A stretch of 64,000 nt of DNA from Planctobacterium sp047947135 (GCA_047947135.1 CP170457.1:2790001-2854000), one strand, 5' to 3'. Shown: positions 8,649 to 18,075, counted from the first letter of the stretch. The notes: generated by a model from the letters alone, not told the origin. Program-made: numbers and translations.

Positions 8649-9440
8649 TTACTGGTCCTTACGCCAATTAGGCGCGCGTTTTTCCAGAAATGCTTTTAAT
8701 CCTTCCTGTCCCTCTTCAGAAACACGGATAGTGGCAATGCGCAAACTGGTTTTTTCCAATAACTCTTCTTCAGCTGGCTGATTACTGACATCAAACACCA
8801 GTTGTTTGGCAGCCGCGGTTGCTGCAGGGCCATTTCTAAGAATATTTTGCAGCATGTCTTCGATGGTTGAATCCATCTCTTCTTCTGTGACGGTCTCACT
8901 CAGTAAACCTAAGCGCCGAGCACGTCTTGCTGAAAATACTTCTGCAGTTGTGAAATAGCGACGCGCTACTCTGGCACCCATGGCATCAATCACGTAAGGA
9001 CTGATGGTGGCAGGGATGAGGCCTAGTTTCACTTCACTTAAACAGAACTTACTTAATTTGCTACCGACTGCCATATCACAACAGGCGACCAGCCCTACTG
9101 CACCACCGAAAGCGGCCCCTTGCACGCGGGCGATTGTGGGCTTTGGCATATAGTTAAGTTGCCACAGCATATTTGCCAGTGCATTGGCATCAGCGACATT
9201 TTCTTCAAATGAATATTCGGCCATCCGACGCATCCAGTTGACGTCTGCACCGGCACAAAAACTTTTACCCTTGGCCGCAAGGATCATGGCGCGAATGTTT
9301 TTATCTTCACCTACTTTCTTGAACAGACCAGTCAGCTCGGCGATGAGTACATCGTCAAAAGCATTGTGTTTTTCGGGACGATTCAGGGTGACAGTGGCAA
9401 CGCCGCGCTCGTCTACATTAAATAATACGGAATCTGACAT
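8649..9440 (-). CDS. liuC: Methylglutaconyl-CoA hydratase (enoyl-CoA hydratase family)
   Basis: 263 residues with the crotonase fold. Visible motifs are LNRPEKHNAFDD (about 19-30), GKSFCAGADVNWM (oxyanion hole part one), QGAAFGGAVGLVACCD (part two) and LSEVKLGLIPATISPYV. It should hydrate 3-methylglutaconyl-CoA to HMG-CoA between the carboxylase and the lyase. It lies between liuB and liuD with gaps of 12 and 4 bases. Because no dedicated methacrylyl-CoA hydratase is found in the neighbouring valine operon, a broader role for this crotonase is conceivable but not shown. Confidence 0.93.
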   Translation of the reverse strand: MSDSVLFNVDERGVATVTLNRPEKHNAFDDVLIAELTGLFKKVGEDKNIRAMILAAKGKSFCAGADVNWMRRMAEYSFEENVADANALANMLWQLNYMPKPTIARVQGAAFGGAVGLVACCDMAVGSKLSKFCLSEVKLGLIPATISPYVIDAMGARVARRYFTTAEVFSARRARRLGLLSETVTEEEMDSTIEDMLQNILRNGPAATAAAKQLVFDVSNQPAEEELLEKTSLRIATIRVSEEGQEGLKAFLEKRAPNWRKDQ

Positions 9441-9452
9441 GTTGCTACTCCC

Positions 9453-11060
9453 TTACATTCTGAAGACGCCAAACTGCGTCTCTTCTACAGGTTTATTTAA
9501 GGCAGAGGAAATACTCAACCCCAATACAAATCGTGTATCCGCCGGATCGATAACACCGTCGTCCCATAATCTTGCCGAGGCATAATATGGGTGACCCTGT
9601 TCTTCATAGGTATCAATGATGGGCTGTTTAAATTCAGCTTCTTCTGCATCGCTCCAACTTTCTCCTTTACGCTCTATTTGGTCCCGTTTCACCGTTGCCA
9701 GTACACCCGCGGCTTGTTCGCCACCCATGACTGAAATACGTGAGTTGGGCCACATAAACATAAAGCGAGGGTCGTAAGCGCGACCGCACATGCCGTAGTT
9801 ACCTGCGCCAAAGCTGCCGCCAATCAGTACCGTAAATTTAGGGACATTGGCACAGGCTACCGCTGTTACCATCTTGGCACCATTTTTCGCAATACCGCCA
9901 GATTCGTACTGTTTACCGACCATAAAACCGGTGATGTTTTGCAGAAAAACCAGAGGAATTTTTCGCTGCGCGCATAATTCAATGAAGTGGGCCCCTTTTA
10001 ATGCCGAGTCGCTGAATAAAATACCGTTGTTGGCTACGATTCCCACCGGATATCCGAAAATACGAGCAAAACCACAGACTAAAGTATTGCCATACAATGC
10101 TTTGAATTCGTCGAATTCAGAACCATCCACGATGCGCGCGATAATTTCTCGAACGTCGTAAGGCTGGCGAGCGTCTTTGGGGATGACCCCATAAATTTCT
10201 TCGCATTTGTAAGCGGGTTCAACACTGCTGATGACATCGATGTTCGGTCGCTTGACACGATTCAAACGCGCCACTGCATCACGGGCAATTTGCAGTGCGT
10301 GGTGGTCGTTATTGGCAAGGTGGTCAACCACGCCTGAAGTACGACAGTGGACGTCGCCACCACCCAAATCTTCCGCGCTGACCACTTCGCCTGTGGCCGC
10401 TTTCACCAGCGGTGGACCACCTAAAAAGATCGTGCCCTGATTTTTCACAATGATGGACTCATCAGCCATGGCTGGAACGTATGCTCCACCGGCTGTACAG
10501 GAGCCCATCACTACCGCGATCTGCGGAATATTCTGTGCTGACAAATTGGCCTGATTATAGAAAATGCGACCAAAGTGCTCTTTATCCGGGAAAACATCAT
10601 CCTGACGAGGAAGATTAGCACCGCCTGAATCCACCAGATAAATGCAAGGCAGGTTGTTCTGATGTGCAATGGTTTGTGCCCGCAGGTGTTTTTTCACCGT
10701 CAGCGGATAATAAGTACCCCCTTTTACCGTCGCATCATTGGCGACTATCATGCACTCTTGCCCTGATACACGACCAATTCCGGTAATGATTCCGGCTGCT
10801 GGCACATAGTCTTCATAAACATTCCAGGCAGCAAGTTGGGATAACTCCAGAAAGGGAGAGCCTGGATCGATCAGGGCATTGATACGCTCTCTGGGTAGCA
10901 ATTTTCCTCGATCAGTATGACGCTGGTTCGCTTTTTCACCGCCACCCGTTTTTATTTGAGCAATTTTGTCTCGCAGATCATCCACTTGATTTTGCATGTG
11001 GGCTGCATTGTCTGCGAAGTCCTGACTCTTAACATTAATTTTAGATTGTATTTTTGTCAC
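9453..11060 (-). CDS. liuB: 3-Methylcrotonyl-CoA carboxylase beta (carboxyltransferase) subunit
   Basis: About 535 residues. Motifs: LLPRERINALIDPGSPFLEL, DATVKGGTYYPLTVKKHLRA, YLVDSGGANLPRQ and the second half GGSFGAGNYGMCGRAYDPRF and FMWPNSRISVMGGEQAA, all typical of the 3-methylcrotonyl-CoA carboxyltransferase. It transfers the carboxyl from LiuD-biotin to 3-methylcrotonyl-CoA. An ATG at 11072 is in frame, but the same bases (ATGGAG) read as a Shine-Dalgarno seven bases before GTG at 11060, giving an N-terminus of (M)TKIQSKINV. Nothing resembling a ribosome site precedes the ATG, so GTG is the better start. Confidence 0.94.
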   Translation of the reverse strand: MTKIQSKINVKSQDFADNAAHMQNQVDDLRDKIAQIKTGGGEKANQRHTDRGKLLPRERINALIDPGSPFLELSQLAAWNVYEDYVPAAGIITGIGRVSGQECMIVANDATVKGGTYYPLTVKKHLRAQTIAHQNNLPCIYLVDSGGANLPRQDDVFPDKEHFGRIFYNQANLSAQNIPQIAVVMGSCTAGGAYVPAMADESIIVKNQGTIFLGGPPLVKAATGEVVSAEDLGGGDVHCRTSGVVDHLANNDHHALQIARDAVARLNRVKRPNIDVISSVEPAYKCEEIYGVIPKDARQPYDVREIIARIVDGSEFDEFKALYGNTLVCGFARIFGYPVGIVANNGILFSDSALKGAHFIELCAQRKIPLVFLQNITGFMVGKQYESGGIAKNGAKMVTAVACANVPKFTVLIGGSFGAGNYGMCGRAYDPRFMFMWPNSRISVMGGEQAAGVLATVKRDQIERKGESWSDAEEAEFKQPIIDTYEEQGHPYYASARLWDDGVIDPADTRFVLGLSISSALNKPVEETQFGVFRM

Positions 11061-11119
11061 GTAGGGCTCCATATGGAAAAACCGCCATCTGTGTGGCGGT
11101 TACTGACAATGTATTGTTA

Positions 11120-12289
11120 TTACGCAGATTCTTTAAATAGTTCGCGGCCAATCAACATGCGTCTGATTTCAGACGTGCCGGCACCAATTTCATATAATTT
11201 GGCATCGCGCAACAAGCGTCCAGTTGGATACTCGTTGATATAACCATTACCACCTAATAACTGGATGGCATCCAGCGCCATTTTTGTGGCCAGTTCGGCA
11301 GAGTAAAGGATAGCACCTGCTGCATCTTTACGCGTAGTTTCACCACGGTCACATGACTTGGCCACCGCATACACATAAGCTCGAGCGGCATTCATTTGTG
11401 TATACATATCGGCCACTTTGCCTTGCACCAATTGGAACTCTCCAATTGACTGACCAAACTGCTTACGGTCATGAATATAGGGAACTACCGCATCCATACA
11501 GGATTGCATAATGCCTAGTGGGCCACCGGATAGAACCAGTCGTTCGTAATCCAGGCCACTCATCAGAACACGCACACCGCCGCCTTCAGTGCCCAAAATA
11601 TTTTCTTCCGGAACTTCACAATCTTCAAACACCAGCTCACAGGTGTTAGACGAGCGCATACCTAGTTTGTCGAGTTTTTGGGCTTGCGAAAAACCTTTAA
11701 AACCTTTTTCGACAATAAAGGCTGTAATGCCTTTAGAGCCACCATTGACATCAGTTTTAGCGTAGATGACAAACGTTTCGGCGTCGGGACCATTGGTGAT
11801 CCACATCTTATTGCCGTTTAGAATATAACGGTCACCTTTTTTGTCGGCTCTTAGCTTCATGCTCACTACATCGGAGCCGGCATTCGGTTCACTCATCGCT
11901 AATGCACCAATGTGTTCCCCGCTGACTAACTTGGGTAAATACTTCAGTTTTTGCTCATGTGTACCGTTTTTGTGAATTTGGTTAACACATAAGTTAGAGT
12001 GTGCGCCGTAACTTAAACCGATACCTGCCGATGCGCGGCTGATTTCTTCCATTGCTATGGTATGGGCCAGATAACCCATATCAACGCCACCGTATTCTTC
12101 TGCTACGGTAACACCCAACAAACCCATTTCACCGAGTTTTGGCCATAGTTCATTGGGAAAACAGTTGTCTTCATCGGCTTTTTCAGCCAAAGGAGCGATT
12201 TCGCCTTGTGCAAATGAGTAGATGTGATCGCGCAACATATCGATCTCTTCGCCAAGACCAAAATTCAGGGTAGGGTAAGGTGCATTCAT
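11120..12289 (-). CDS. liuA: Isovaleryl-CoA dehydrogenase
   Basis: 389 residues, FAD-dependent acyl-CoA dehydrogenase. Motifs: AMSEPNAGSDVVSMKL (about 133-148), WITNGPDAETFVIYAKT, and DYERLVLSGGPLG (about 250-262), where this Glu position is the catalytic base specific to isovaleryl-CoA dehydrogenases rather than the later Glu used by other family members. The C-terminus QLLGGNGYINEYPTGRLLRD is also typical. It oxidises isovaleryl-CoA to 3-methylcrotonyl-CoA and passes electrons to ETF. Its start codon overlaps the liuR stop by one base (TAATG), so the two are translationally coupled. Confidence 0.96.
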   Translation of the reverse strand: MNAPYPTLNFGLGEEIDMLRDHIYSFAQGEIAPLAEKADEDNCFPNELWPKLGEMGLLGVTVAEEYGGVDMGYLAHTIAMEEISRASAGIGLSYGAHSNLCVNQIHKNGTHEQKLKYLPKLVSGEHIGALAMSEPNAGSDVVSMKLRADKKGDRYILNGNKMWITNGPDAETFVIYAKTDVNGGSKGITAFIVEKGFKGFSQAQKLDKLGMRSSNTCELVFEDCEVPEENILGTEGGGVRVLMSGLDYERLVLSGGPLGIMQSCMDAVVPYIHDRKQFGQSIGEFQLVQGKVADMYTQMNAARAYVYAVAKSCDRGETTRKDAAGAILYSAELATKMALDAIQLLGGNGYINEYPTGRLLRDAKLYEIGAGTSEIRRMLIGRELFKESA

Positions 12290-12681
12290 TATTCTTTGCC
12301 TCTCATTAATTCTTTCAATTCATCTCGACATCGTGATTCAACTTCATGGAGTTCTGACATCAACATCTTGATATCGTCCATTTGCTGCAACATGACTTGT
12401 CGTTTGCTTTCTGTCATACGCAGCATAGCTTCCAGTTGTGCAATGGAATTTTGATTGCTGTCGTATAAATCAAACAGTGTCTTAGTCTCTGCTAAAGAAA
12501 AGCCTAAGCGTTTACCGCGTAGAATTAACTTTAGTCTGACTCTGTCTTTATTGCTGTATATTCTATTTTGACCATTTCGAGTCGGGCTTAATAGGCCCTG
12601 TTCTTCGTAAAACCGAATTGATCGGGGCGTAATGTCAAACTCTTTTGACAGTTCGCCGATGGAATATGTGCGTTCTCCCAT
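12289..12681 (-). CDS. liuR: MerR-family regulator of branched-chain amino acid degradation
   Basis: 130 residues. The MerR winged HTH is at the N-terminus: YSIGELSKEFDITPRSIRF, then YEEQGLLSPTRNGQNRIY. A dimerisation coiled coil follows (about 75-125, charged and Leu/Met-rich). In many gammaproteobacteria LiuR represses leucine/valine degradation genes and responds to pathway acyl-CoAs; I infer the same here from gene order and from palindromic sites 9 to 45 bases upstream of its start and again before mmsA. It is first in the liu operon and so probably autoregulated. Confidence 0.92.
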   Translation of the reverse strand: MGERTYSIGELSKEFDITPRSIRFYEEQGLLSPTRNGQNRIYSNKDRVRLKLILRGKRLGFSLAETKTLFDLYDSNQNSIAQLEAMLRMTESKRQVMLQQMDDIKMLMSELHEVESRCRDELKELMRGKE

Positions 12682-12689
12682 CAGGTTTA

Positions 12690-12726
12690 CCTTTACGTTA
12701 GCGTAAGGATTAAGTTAACGTAAAGG
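12690..12726. promoter_or_regulatory. Two adjacent LiuR operator candidates
   Basis: Site 1 (12690-12708) reads CCTTTACGTTAGCGTAAGG, one base off a dyad. Site 2 (12710-12726) ends in GTTAACGTAAAGG but has a weak left half. Both match the perfect palindrome upstream of mmsA. They lie between liuR and the divergent thiolase gene and may control both directions. Confidence 0.75.
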
Positions 12727-12895
12727 TAAAGTAACCGTAACATCTCGTCAACATACCTTGGGATGTTAATTCAGATTGGCTATAGTGAGTCGTCCAGAAT
12801 CCTGTACGAAAGTAGGATGTAGGCTACATACCTTTTAGTATTGGAAGCGACTATAGTGTCTGATAATCCAAATTAAACTGGGAGAACCCGTTATT

Positions 12896-14077
12896 ATGAG
12901 TGCTGAAAATATCGTCATCGTTTCCGCAAAGCGCACCCCAATGGGAGCATTTATGGGGGCATTGTCACCCCTGTCTGCAACTGAGTTAGGTAGTCAGGCT
13001 ATAAAATCTGCTGTGTCTGAAGCTGGCGCTGACGGCAATAAAATCGATGAAGTGATAATGGGATGTGTTCTCCCAGCTGGCCTTGGTCAATCACCTGCGC
13101 GTCAAGCATCACTAGGTGCAGGGTTGCCATTGTCGGCAGGCGTGACCACCATCAATAAAGTATGTGGTTCGGGTATGAAGGCTGTCATGATGGCTCATGA
13201 TCTTATCAAAGCCGGCAGTGCACAAGCCGTAGTTGCCGGTGGAATGGAAAGCATGAGCAACGCGCCTTATTTATTACCAAAGGCACGGGGTGGTTATCGC
13301 ATGGGGCACGGTCAGGTGCAGGATCACATGATGCTGGACGGATTGGAAAATGCTTACGATGGTCAGGCAATGGGCTGCTTTGCTCAGGCAACCGCAGACG
13401 CTGAAGCGATTACTCGTGAACAAATGGATGAGTTTGCATTAACGTCATTAGATCGTGCCAAAACCGCTATTGCACAAGGATATTTCGAAAATGAAGTTTC
13501 TGCGGTAACAATTGTCGGCCGTAAGGGTGATGTTGTTGTCTCTGAAGACGAAAGTCCCAGTAAAGCGATGCCAGAAAAGATCCCTAATCTGCGTCCAGCA
13601 TTTAAAAAAGATGGTACAGTGACTGCTGCCAATTCCAGCTCCATCTCAGATGGTGCCGCTGCATTACTAGTGATGACAGAAGCACAAGCGAAAGCGCAGG
13701 GGTTGACACCACTGGCACGTATCGTGGGTCATGCAACCCATTCAATTGAACCAGAAAACTTTACCGTTGCTCCCGTAGGCGCAATGCAGAAATTGCTGGA
13801 TAAAATCAATTGGAAAAACAGTGATGTAGACCTGTTCGAAATCAATGAAGCATTTGCCATGGTGACGATGTTGGCAATTAAACACCTGGATCTGGATCCT
13901 GCCAAGGTCAACGTCAATGGCGGTGCTTGTGCATTGGGCCACCCAATTGGCGCATCAGGTGCCCGCCTTATCGTGACACTGCTGCATGCACTTAAACGTC
14001 TCAACAAACAAAAAGGTGTGGCTTCTTTATGCATTGGTGGTGGTGAAGCGACTGCAATCGCCGTGGAACTGCTGTAA
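12896..14077 (+). CDS. ivdA: Acetyl-CoA C-acyltransferase (thiolase)
   Basis: 393 residues, biosynthetic-type thiolase length. The acyl-accepting Cys lies in NKVCGSGMKA (about 86-95), the active-site His in GGACALGHPIGASGAR (about 346-361), and the second catalytic Cys in ASLCIGGGEATA (about 377-388). In valine/isoleucine operons of related bacteria this enzyme (IvdA) cleaves 2-methylacetoacetyl-CoA to propionyl-CoA and acetyl-CoA; it should also handle acetoacetyl-CoA from leucine. It is divergent from liuR (about 214 bases), and a 13-base palindrome (12817-12829) lies in its leader. A clear terminator follows, so it is probably monocistronic. Confidence 0.9.
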   Translation: MSAENIVIVSAKRTPMGAFMGALSPLSATELGSQAIKSAVSEAGADGNKIDEVIMGCVLPAGLGQSPARQASLGAGLPLSAGVTTINKVCGSGMKAVMMAHDLIKAGSAQAVVAGGMESMSNAPYLLPKARGGYRMGHGQVQDHMMLDGLENAYDGQAMGCFAQATADAEAITREQMDEFALTSLDRAKTAIAQGYFENEVSAVTIVGRKGDVVVSEDESPSKAMPEKIPNLRPAFKKDGTVTAANSSSISDGAAALLVMTEAQAKAQGLTPLARIVGHATHSIEPENFTVAPVGAMQKLLDKINWKNSDVDLFEINEAFAMVTMLAIKHLDLDPAKVNVNGGACALGHPIGASGARLIVTLLHALKRLNKQKGVASLCIGGGEATAIAVELL

Positions 14078-14121
14078 GAAAGCCGGTCTAATCTGAGATT
14101 AAAATGTCTCAAAATTCTTCA

Positions 14122-14153
14122 CTGCCAACTAAAATGTAAGCTCTAGTTGGCAG
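14122..14153 (+). terminator. Rho-independent terminator after the thiolase gene
   Basis: CTGCCAACTA (14122-14131) pairs perfectly with TAGTTGGCAG (14144-14153), followed by TTTTAT. It separates the thiolase transcript from the mmsA operon. Confidence 0.8.
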
Positions 14154-14172
14154 TTTTATAAAATGAAATAAT

Positions 14173-14194
14173 ACCTTTACGTTAACGTAAAGGT
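14173..14194. promoter_or_regulatory. Perfect 22-bp LiuR-type palindrome upstream of mmsA
   Basis: ACCTTTACGTT (14173-14183) is followed immediately by its exact complement AACGTAAAGGT (14184-14194). It is the best copy of the motif seen before liuR. TATAAC at 14195-14200 abuts it and may be the -10 element, so a bound repressor would block the promoter. Confidence 0.82.
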
Positions 14195-14250
14195 TATAAC
14201 TCTGTTACTGTATTTCACAGATAATTAACAACAGATTTCGAGTGTACCCT

Positions 14251-15741
14251 ATGCAAACTGTTCCTATGTTGATTGACGGTGAATTTATCACCTCTGAAAG
14301 CTCCCAAAATATTGATGTTACTAACCCTGCCGATAACTCCACCATTGCGCTTGCGCCAATTGCGACGGCAATGGAAGTGGAAAAAGCAGTGGCGGCTGCC
14401 AAGCAGGCTTTTGAAAGCTGGCGCGAAGTACCGGTCTCTGAAAGAGCCCGTGTGATGATGCGTTATCAGGCGCTATTAAAAGAAAACCATGATGAAATTG
14501 CTAAAGTATTAAGCAAAGAAACCGGCAAGACTTTTGCGGATGCAAAAGGTGACGTCTGGCGTGGTATTGAAGTTGTTGAGCAGGCAATCAATATGCCGGC
14601 ATTGATGATGGGTGAAACGGTGGAAAACGTTGCCCGTGGCATTGACACCTATAGTTATATTCAACCATTGGGTGTATGCACCGGCATTACCCCATTTAAT
14701 TTTCCAGCCATGATCCCTTTGTGGATGTTTCCAATGGCTATTGCGGCGGGGAATACCTTTGTATTAAAACCGTCTGAGCAAGATCCTATGACGCCAATGA
14801 TGCTGGCGGATTTGTTTATGAAAGCCGGTGCGCCAAAAGGTGTCCTGAATGTTGTGCACGGTGATAAATCCACCGTTGATGGCCTGCTGCATCACGAAGA
14901 CGTTAGAGCCGTATCCTTTGTTGGTTCTGTGCCGGTAGGGCAATACATTTATAAAACGGCAACTGAGAATATGAAGCGTGCTCAATGTTTTGCAGGCGCG
15001 AAAAACCACAGTGTTATTATGCCAGACGCCAACAAAGCGCAGGTATTGAATAATCTGGTTGGTTCTTCTGTTGGTGCTGCCGGTCAGCGCTGTATGGCGA
15101 TATCTGTAGCTGTTTTTGTTGGTTCAGCACAAGACTGGATTGAAGAGCTGGTACCACTATTTGAACAGGTTAAGCCTGGTTTGTGGGACGACGAGTCTGC
15201 TTCTTATGGGCCACTCATTAGTCCAAAAGCGAAAGCGAAAGTACAGGATTATATTCGTCAGGGTATTGAACAGGGTGCGACTTGTCTGGTCAACGGCAGT
15301 GATTTTGCGCTGGAAGGTTATGAGCAGGGAAACTGGTTAGGGCCAACGCTGTTTTCAGACGTAAAGCCGGACATGACCATTTATAAAGACGAAATCTTCG
15401 GCCCGGTTTTGTGCTGTATGCGCGTAGATACACTGGAAGAAGCCATCGCATTGGTCAATGCTAATCCATATGGCAACGGAACGTCTATCTTTACCGCCAG
15501 CGGGGCGGCCGCCAGAAAATATCAGCATGAAATTGAAGTCGGTCAGGTTGGAATCAATGTCCCCATTCCTGTGCCACTGCCGTTCTTTTCATTCACAGGT
15601 TGGAAAAATTCCTTCTTTGGTGATTTACATGCTTATGGTAAGCAGGCTGTGCGTTTTTACACTGAAACCAAAACTGTTACCGCGCGTTGGTTTGAAGATG
15701 ATATTCCGACCGGTCCGAACATGACGATTCATTTGCGCTAA
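14251..15741 (+). CDS. mmsA: CoA-acylating methylmalonate-semialdehyde dehydrogenase
   Basis: About 496 residues. It converts methylmalonate semialdehyde to propionyl-CoA, CO2 and NADH in valine breakdown. Motifs: ITPFNFPAMIPLWMFPMAIA (about 145-165), the Rossmann region SFVGSVPVGQYIY, and the catalytic Cys in GAAGQRCMAIS (about 275-285). Unlike ordinary aldehyde dehydrogenases, MmsA lacks the general-base Glu before that Cys, consistent with CoA-dependent chemistry. An in-frame GTG at 14242 is possible, but ATG at 14251 gives the usual start MQTVPMLIDGEF. First gene of the valine operon, just after the LiuR-type site. Confidence 0.95.
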   Translation: MQTVPMLIDGEFITSESSQNIDVTNPADNSTIALAPIATAMEVEKAVAAAKQAFESWREVPVSERARVMMRYQALLKENHDEIAKVLSKETGKTFADAKGDVWRGIEVVEQAINMPALMMGETVENVARGIDTYSYIQPLGVCTGITPFNFPAMIPLWMFPMAIAAGNTFVLKPSEQDPMTPMMLADLFMKAGAPKGVLNVVHGDKSTVDGLLHHEDVRAVSFVGSVPVGQYIYKTATENMKRAQCFAGAKNHSVIMPDANKAQVLNNLVGSSVGAAGQRCMAISVAVFVGSAQDWIEELVPLFEQVKPGLWDDESASYGPLISPKAKAKVQDYIRQGIEQGATCLVNGSDFALEGYEQGNWLGPTLFSDVKPDMTIYKDEIFGPVLCCMRVDTLEEAIALVNANPYGNGTSIFTASGAAARKYQHEIEVGQVGINVPIPVPLPFFSFTGWKNSFFGDLHAYGKQAVRFYTETKTVTARWFEDDIPTGPNMTIHLR

Positions 15742-15768
15742 CCGCGAAACGTATAAGAGGATAAAGAC

Positions 15769-16926
15769 GTGAATTTTGACTTTACTGAAGACCAGCTTGC
15801 TTTTGCTGAAACCGCAAAACAATTTGCTGACCAGGAATTAGCGCCACACGCGGCGAAATGGGATAAAGAACACTATTTTCCGAAGGAAGTAATTCAAAAA
15901 GCCGGAGAGCTTGGCTTTTGTGGATTATACACCCCAGAAGAAGCGGGTGGTTTAGGACTATCCCGTTTGGACACGTCCATTATTTTTGAGCATCTATCTA
16001 TGGGGTGTACAGCGACCACCGCTATGATGACCATCCACAATATGGCAACCTGGATGATTGCTTCATGGGGCACTGAGGATGTAAAAAACATCTGGTGTGA
16101 TTCATTGGTAACAGGTGAAAAGCTGGCTTCTTATTGTTTAACAGAGCCAGGCTCTGGCTCCGACGCAGCAGCATTGCGAACCACCGCCAAAAAAGACGGC
16201 GATCACTATGTGTTGAATGGCTCTAAGATGTTTATTTCAGGTGCGGGCGAAACCGATGTGCTGGTGGTCATGGTGCGCACCGGTGAGGCTGGTCCGAAAG
16301 GTATCTCTGCTGTAGTCGTGCCTGCTGATGCCGACGGTATTATTTACGGGAAAGCAGAAGAAAAAATGGGTTGGAATGCTCAGCCAACGCGATTGGTCAC
16401 GTTTGAGGACGTGCGTATTCCAGTAAATCACCTTTTGGGCGAAGAAGGACAAGGATTTTCATTTGCCATGAAAGGTTTGGACGGTGGTCGAATAAATATC
16501 GCTACTTGCTCCATCGGTACGGCCCAGCAGGCATTAAATACTGCTAAGGCCTACATGCATGAAAGACAGCAATTTGGCAAACCATTAGCGGCTTTTCAGG
16601 CGCTGCAATTTAAGATCGCCGACATGACCACGGAATTAGTGGCAGCACGCCAAATGGTGCGTTTGGCGGCGTTTAAACTGGATAATAATGATCCGGAAAA
16701 GACAGCATACTGTGCCATGGCCAAACGTTTCGCTACTGATATCGGCTTTAAAGTCTGTGATGAGGCGTTACAGATCCATGGCGGGTATGGTTATATTCAG
16801 GAGTATCCTTTGGAACGTCACGTCAGAGACGTGCGCGTTCACCAGATTCTGGAAGGTACGAATGAAATCATGCGTCTGATTATTGGTCGCAGGGTGCTGG
16901 CCGAAGGTGCGGGTGAGTTGTTATGA
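15769..16926 (+). CDS. ivdC: Acyl-CoA dehydrogenase, probably isobutyryl-CoA dehydrogenase
   Basis: 385 residues starting at GTG after a good AGAGGA ribosome site. Acyl-CoA dehydrogenase motifs: CLTEPGSGSDAAALRT (about 123-138), FISGAGETDVLVVMVRT, and QIHGGYGYIQEYPLERH; the C-terminal ILEGTNEIMR region carries the catalytic Glu position used by short-chain enzymes of this clade. Its position between mmsA and the 3-hydroxyisobutyryl-CoA hydrolase marks it as the isobutyryl-CoA (and possibly 2-methylbutyryl-CoA) dehydrogenase. It overlaps the next gene by four bases (ATGA). Confidence 0.88.
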   Translation: MNFDFTEDQLAFAETAKQFADQELAPHAAKWDKEHYFPKEVIQKAGELGFCGLYTPEEAGGLGLSRLDTSIIFEHLSMGCTATTAMMTIHNMATWMIASWGTEDVKNIWCDSLVTGEKLASYCLTEPGSGSDAAALRTTAKKDGDHYVLNGSKMFISGAGETDVLVVMVRTGEAGPKGISAVVVPADADGIIYGKAEEKMGWNAQPTRLVTFEDVRIPVNHLLGEEGQGFSFAMKGLDGGRINIATCSIGTAQQALNTAKAYMHERQQFGKPLAAFQALQFKIADMTTELVAARQMVRLAAFKLDNNDPEKTAYCAMAKRFATDIGFKVCDEALQIHGGYGYIQEYPLERHVRDVRVHQILEGTNEIMRLIIGRRVLAEGAGELL

Positions 16927-18074
16927 GTGAGGGGGCCCAAATGAATTCGGGAAACCAATCGGTCATATTCAGTACAAACGAACTTAGCGATGGCCGTGCT
17001 ATCGGTCACGCGATGCTAAATTTGCCAAAGTCGTTAAATGCATTAAACCTTGAAATGGTAGAGCAACTTCTGGCTCAGTTAGGAAAGTGGCAACGAGACG
17101 ATAATATTGTCGCGGTAGTGCTTTCCGGTGAGGGTGAAAAAGCCTTCTGTGCCGGTGGCGACGTAGTGTCATTGCACAATGCTATGAAGCGCAACCCAAA
17201 GCAAATACCAGATGAAGCCAAGGCCTTTTTTACTCAGGAATATACACTCGATTATCTGATCCACACTTTTGGCAAACCGTTCATTGTTGTGGGTACCGGG
17301 ATTGTCATGGGCGGGGGTATGGGACTGTTTGCTGGCGCAAGTCATCGAGTTGTCACGGAAACTACCAGAATGGCGATGCCCGAAGTGACAATAGGGTTGT
17401 TCCCGGATGTTGGCGGAAGCTACTTTTTAAACAGAATGCCCGATAATCTGGGACTGTTTCTAGGATTAACGGGTGTGCAATTTAATGGTGCTGATGCATT
17501 ACACATTGGTCTAGCAGACTTTGGCATCGCCAGCGCCTCTGCTGAGATGATACTAAACACCCTGACAAGCCAGAGTTGGTCAGCTGATATTGCTAAAAAC
17601 AACCAGTTAGTGTCGGACTCATTGGATAAATTACAACAGGCTTTTGGTGATTTACCCGAGTCAAAACTACAATCACATCAGGCTGTTATATCTGATGTGA
17701 TGGCAGCCGAAACCGATAACAGCTTGTTTGCGAATATCTGTGAACTGGCAGACAGTGACGACAAGTGGCTGCAAAGAGCGGGCAAAACCTTTAAGTCTGG
17801 TTCACCCATTACCATTCGATTAGTGATGGAACAATTGCGACGTGCCAAAGCGTTGTCGCTGCTGGATTGTTTCAAAATGGAACTGAATATGGCTTGCGAA
17901 TGCACTGCTGTGGGTGAGTTTCAGGAAGGTGTCAGAGCCTTATTGATTGATAAAGATGGAAAACCAGCGTGGCAATTTGCAACGCCGGAGCAGGTTCCTG
18001 ATGAAGTTATTGCAGGGTTTTTCAAAGAACACTGGCCAGAAGGGCATCCCCTGGCCAACTTGAAGGAGTTGTAG
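16923..18074 (+). CDS. ivdE: 3-Hydroxyisobutyryl-CoA hydrolase
   Basis: 383 residues, longer than plain enoyl-CoA hydratases (about 260) and right for the hydrolase. Motifs: KAFCAGGDVVSLHNAM (about 76-91), GTGIVMGGGMGLFAGASHR and MPEVTIGLFPDVGGSYFL, the diagnostic stretch with the catalytic Glu and Asp. It frees 3-hydroxyisobutyrate from CoA so that toxic methacrylyl-CoA does not build up. Two starts compete: ATG at 16923 (coupled ATGA overlap) and ATG at 16941, which has GAGGGGG a few bases upstream. The next gene begins one base after the stop. Confidence 0.93.
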   Translation: MSEGAQMNSGNQSVIFSTNELSDGRAIGHAMLNLPKSLNALNLEMVEQLLAQLGKWQRDDNIVAVVLSGEGEKAFCAGGDVVSLHNAMKRNPKQIPDEAKAFFTQEYTLDYLIHTFGKPFIVVGTGIVMGGGMGLFAGASHRVVTETTRMAMPEVTIGLFPDVGGSYFLNRMPDNLGLFLGLTGVQFNGADALHIGLADFGIASASAEMILNTLTSQSWSADIAKNNQLVSDSLDKLQQAFGDLPESKLQSHQAVISDVMAAETDNSLFANICELADSDDKWLQRAGKTFKSGSPITIRLVMEQLRRAKALSLLDCFKMELNMACECTAVGEFQEGVRALLIDKDGKPAWQFATPEQVPDEVIAGFFKEHWPEGHPLANLKEL

Positions 18075-18075
18075 C

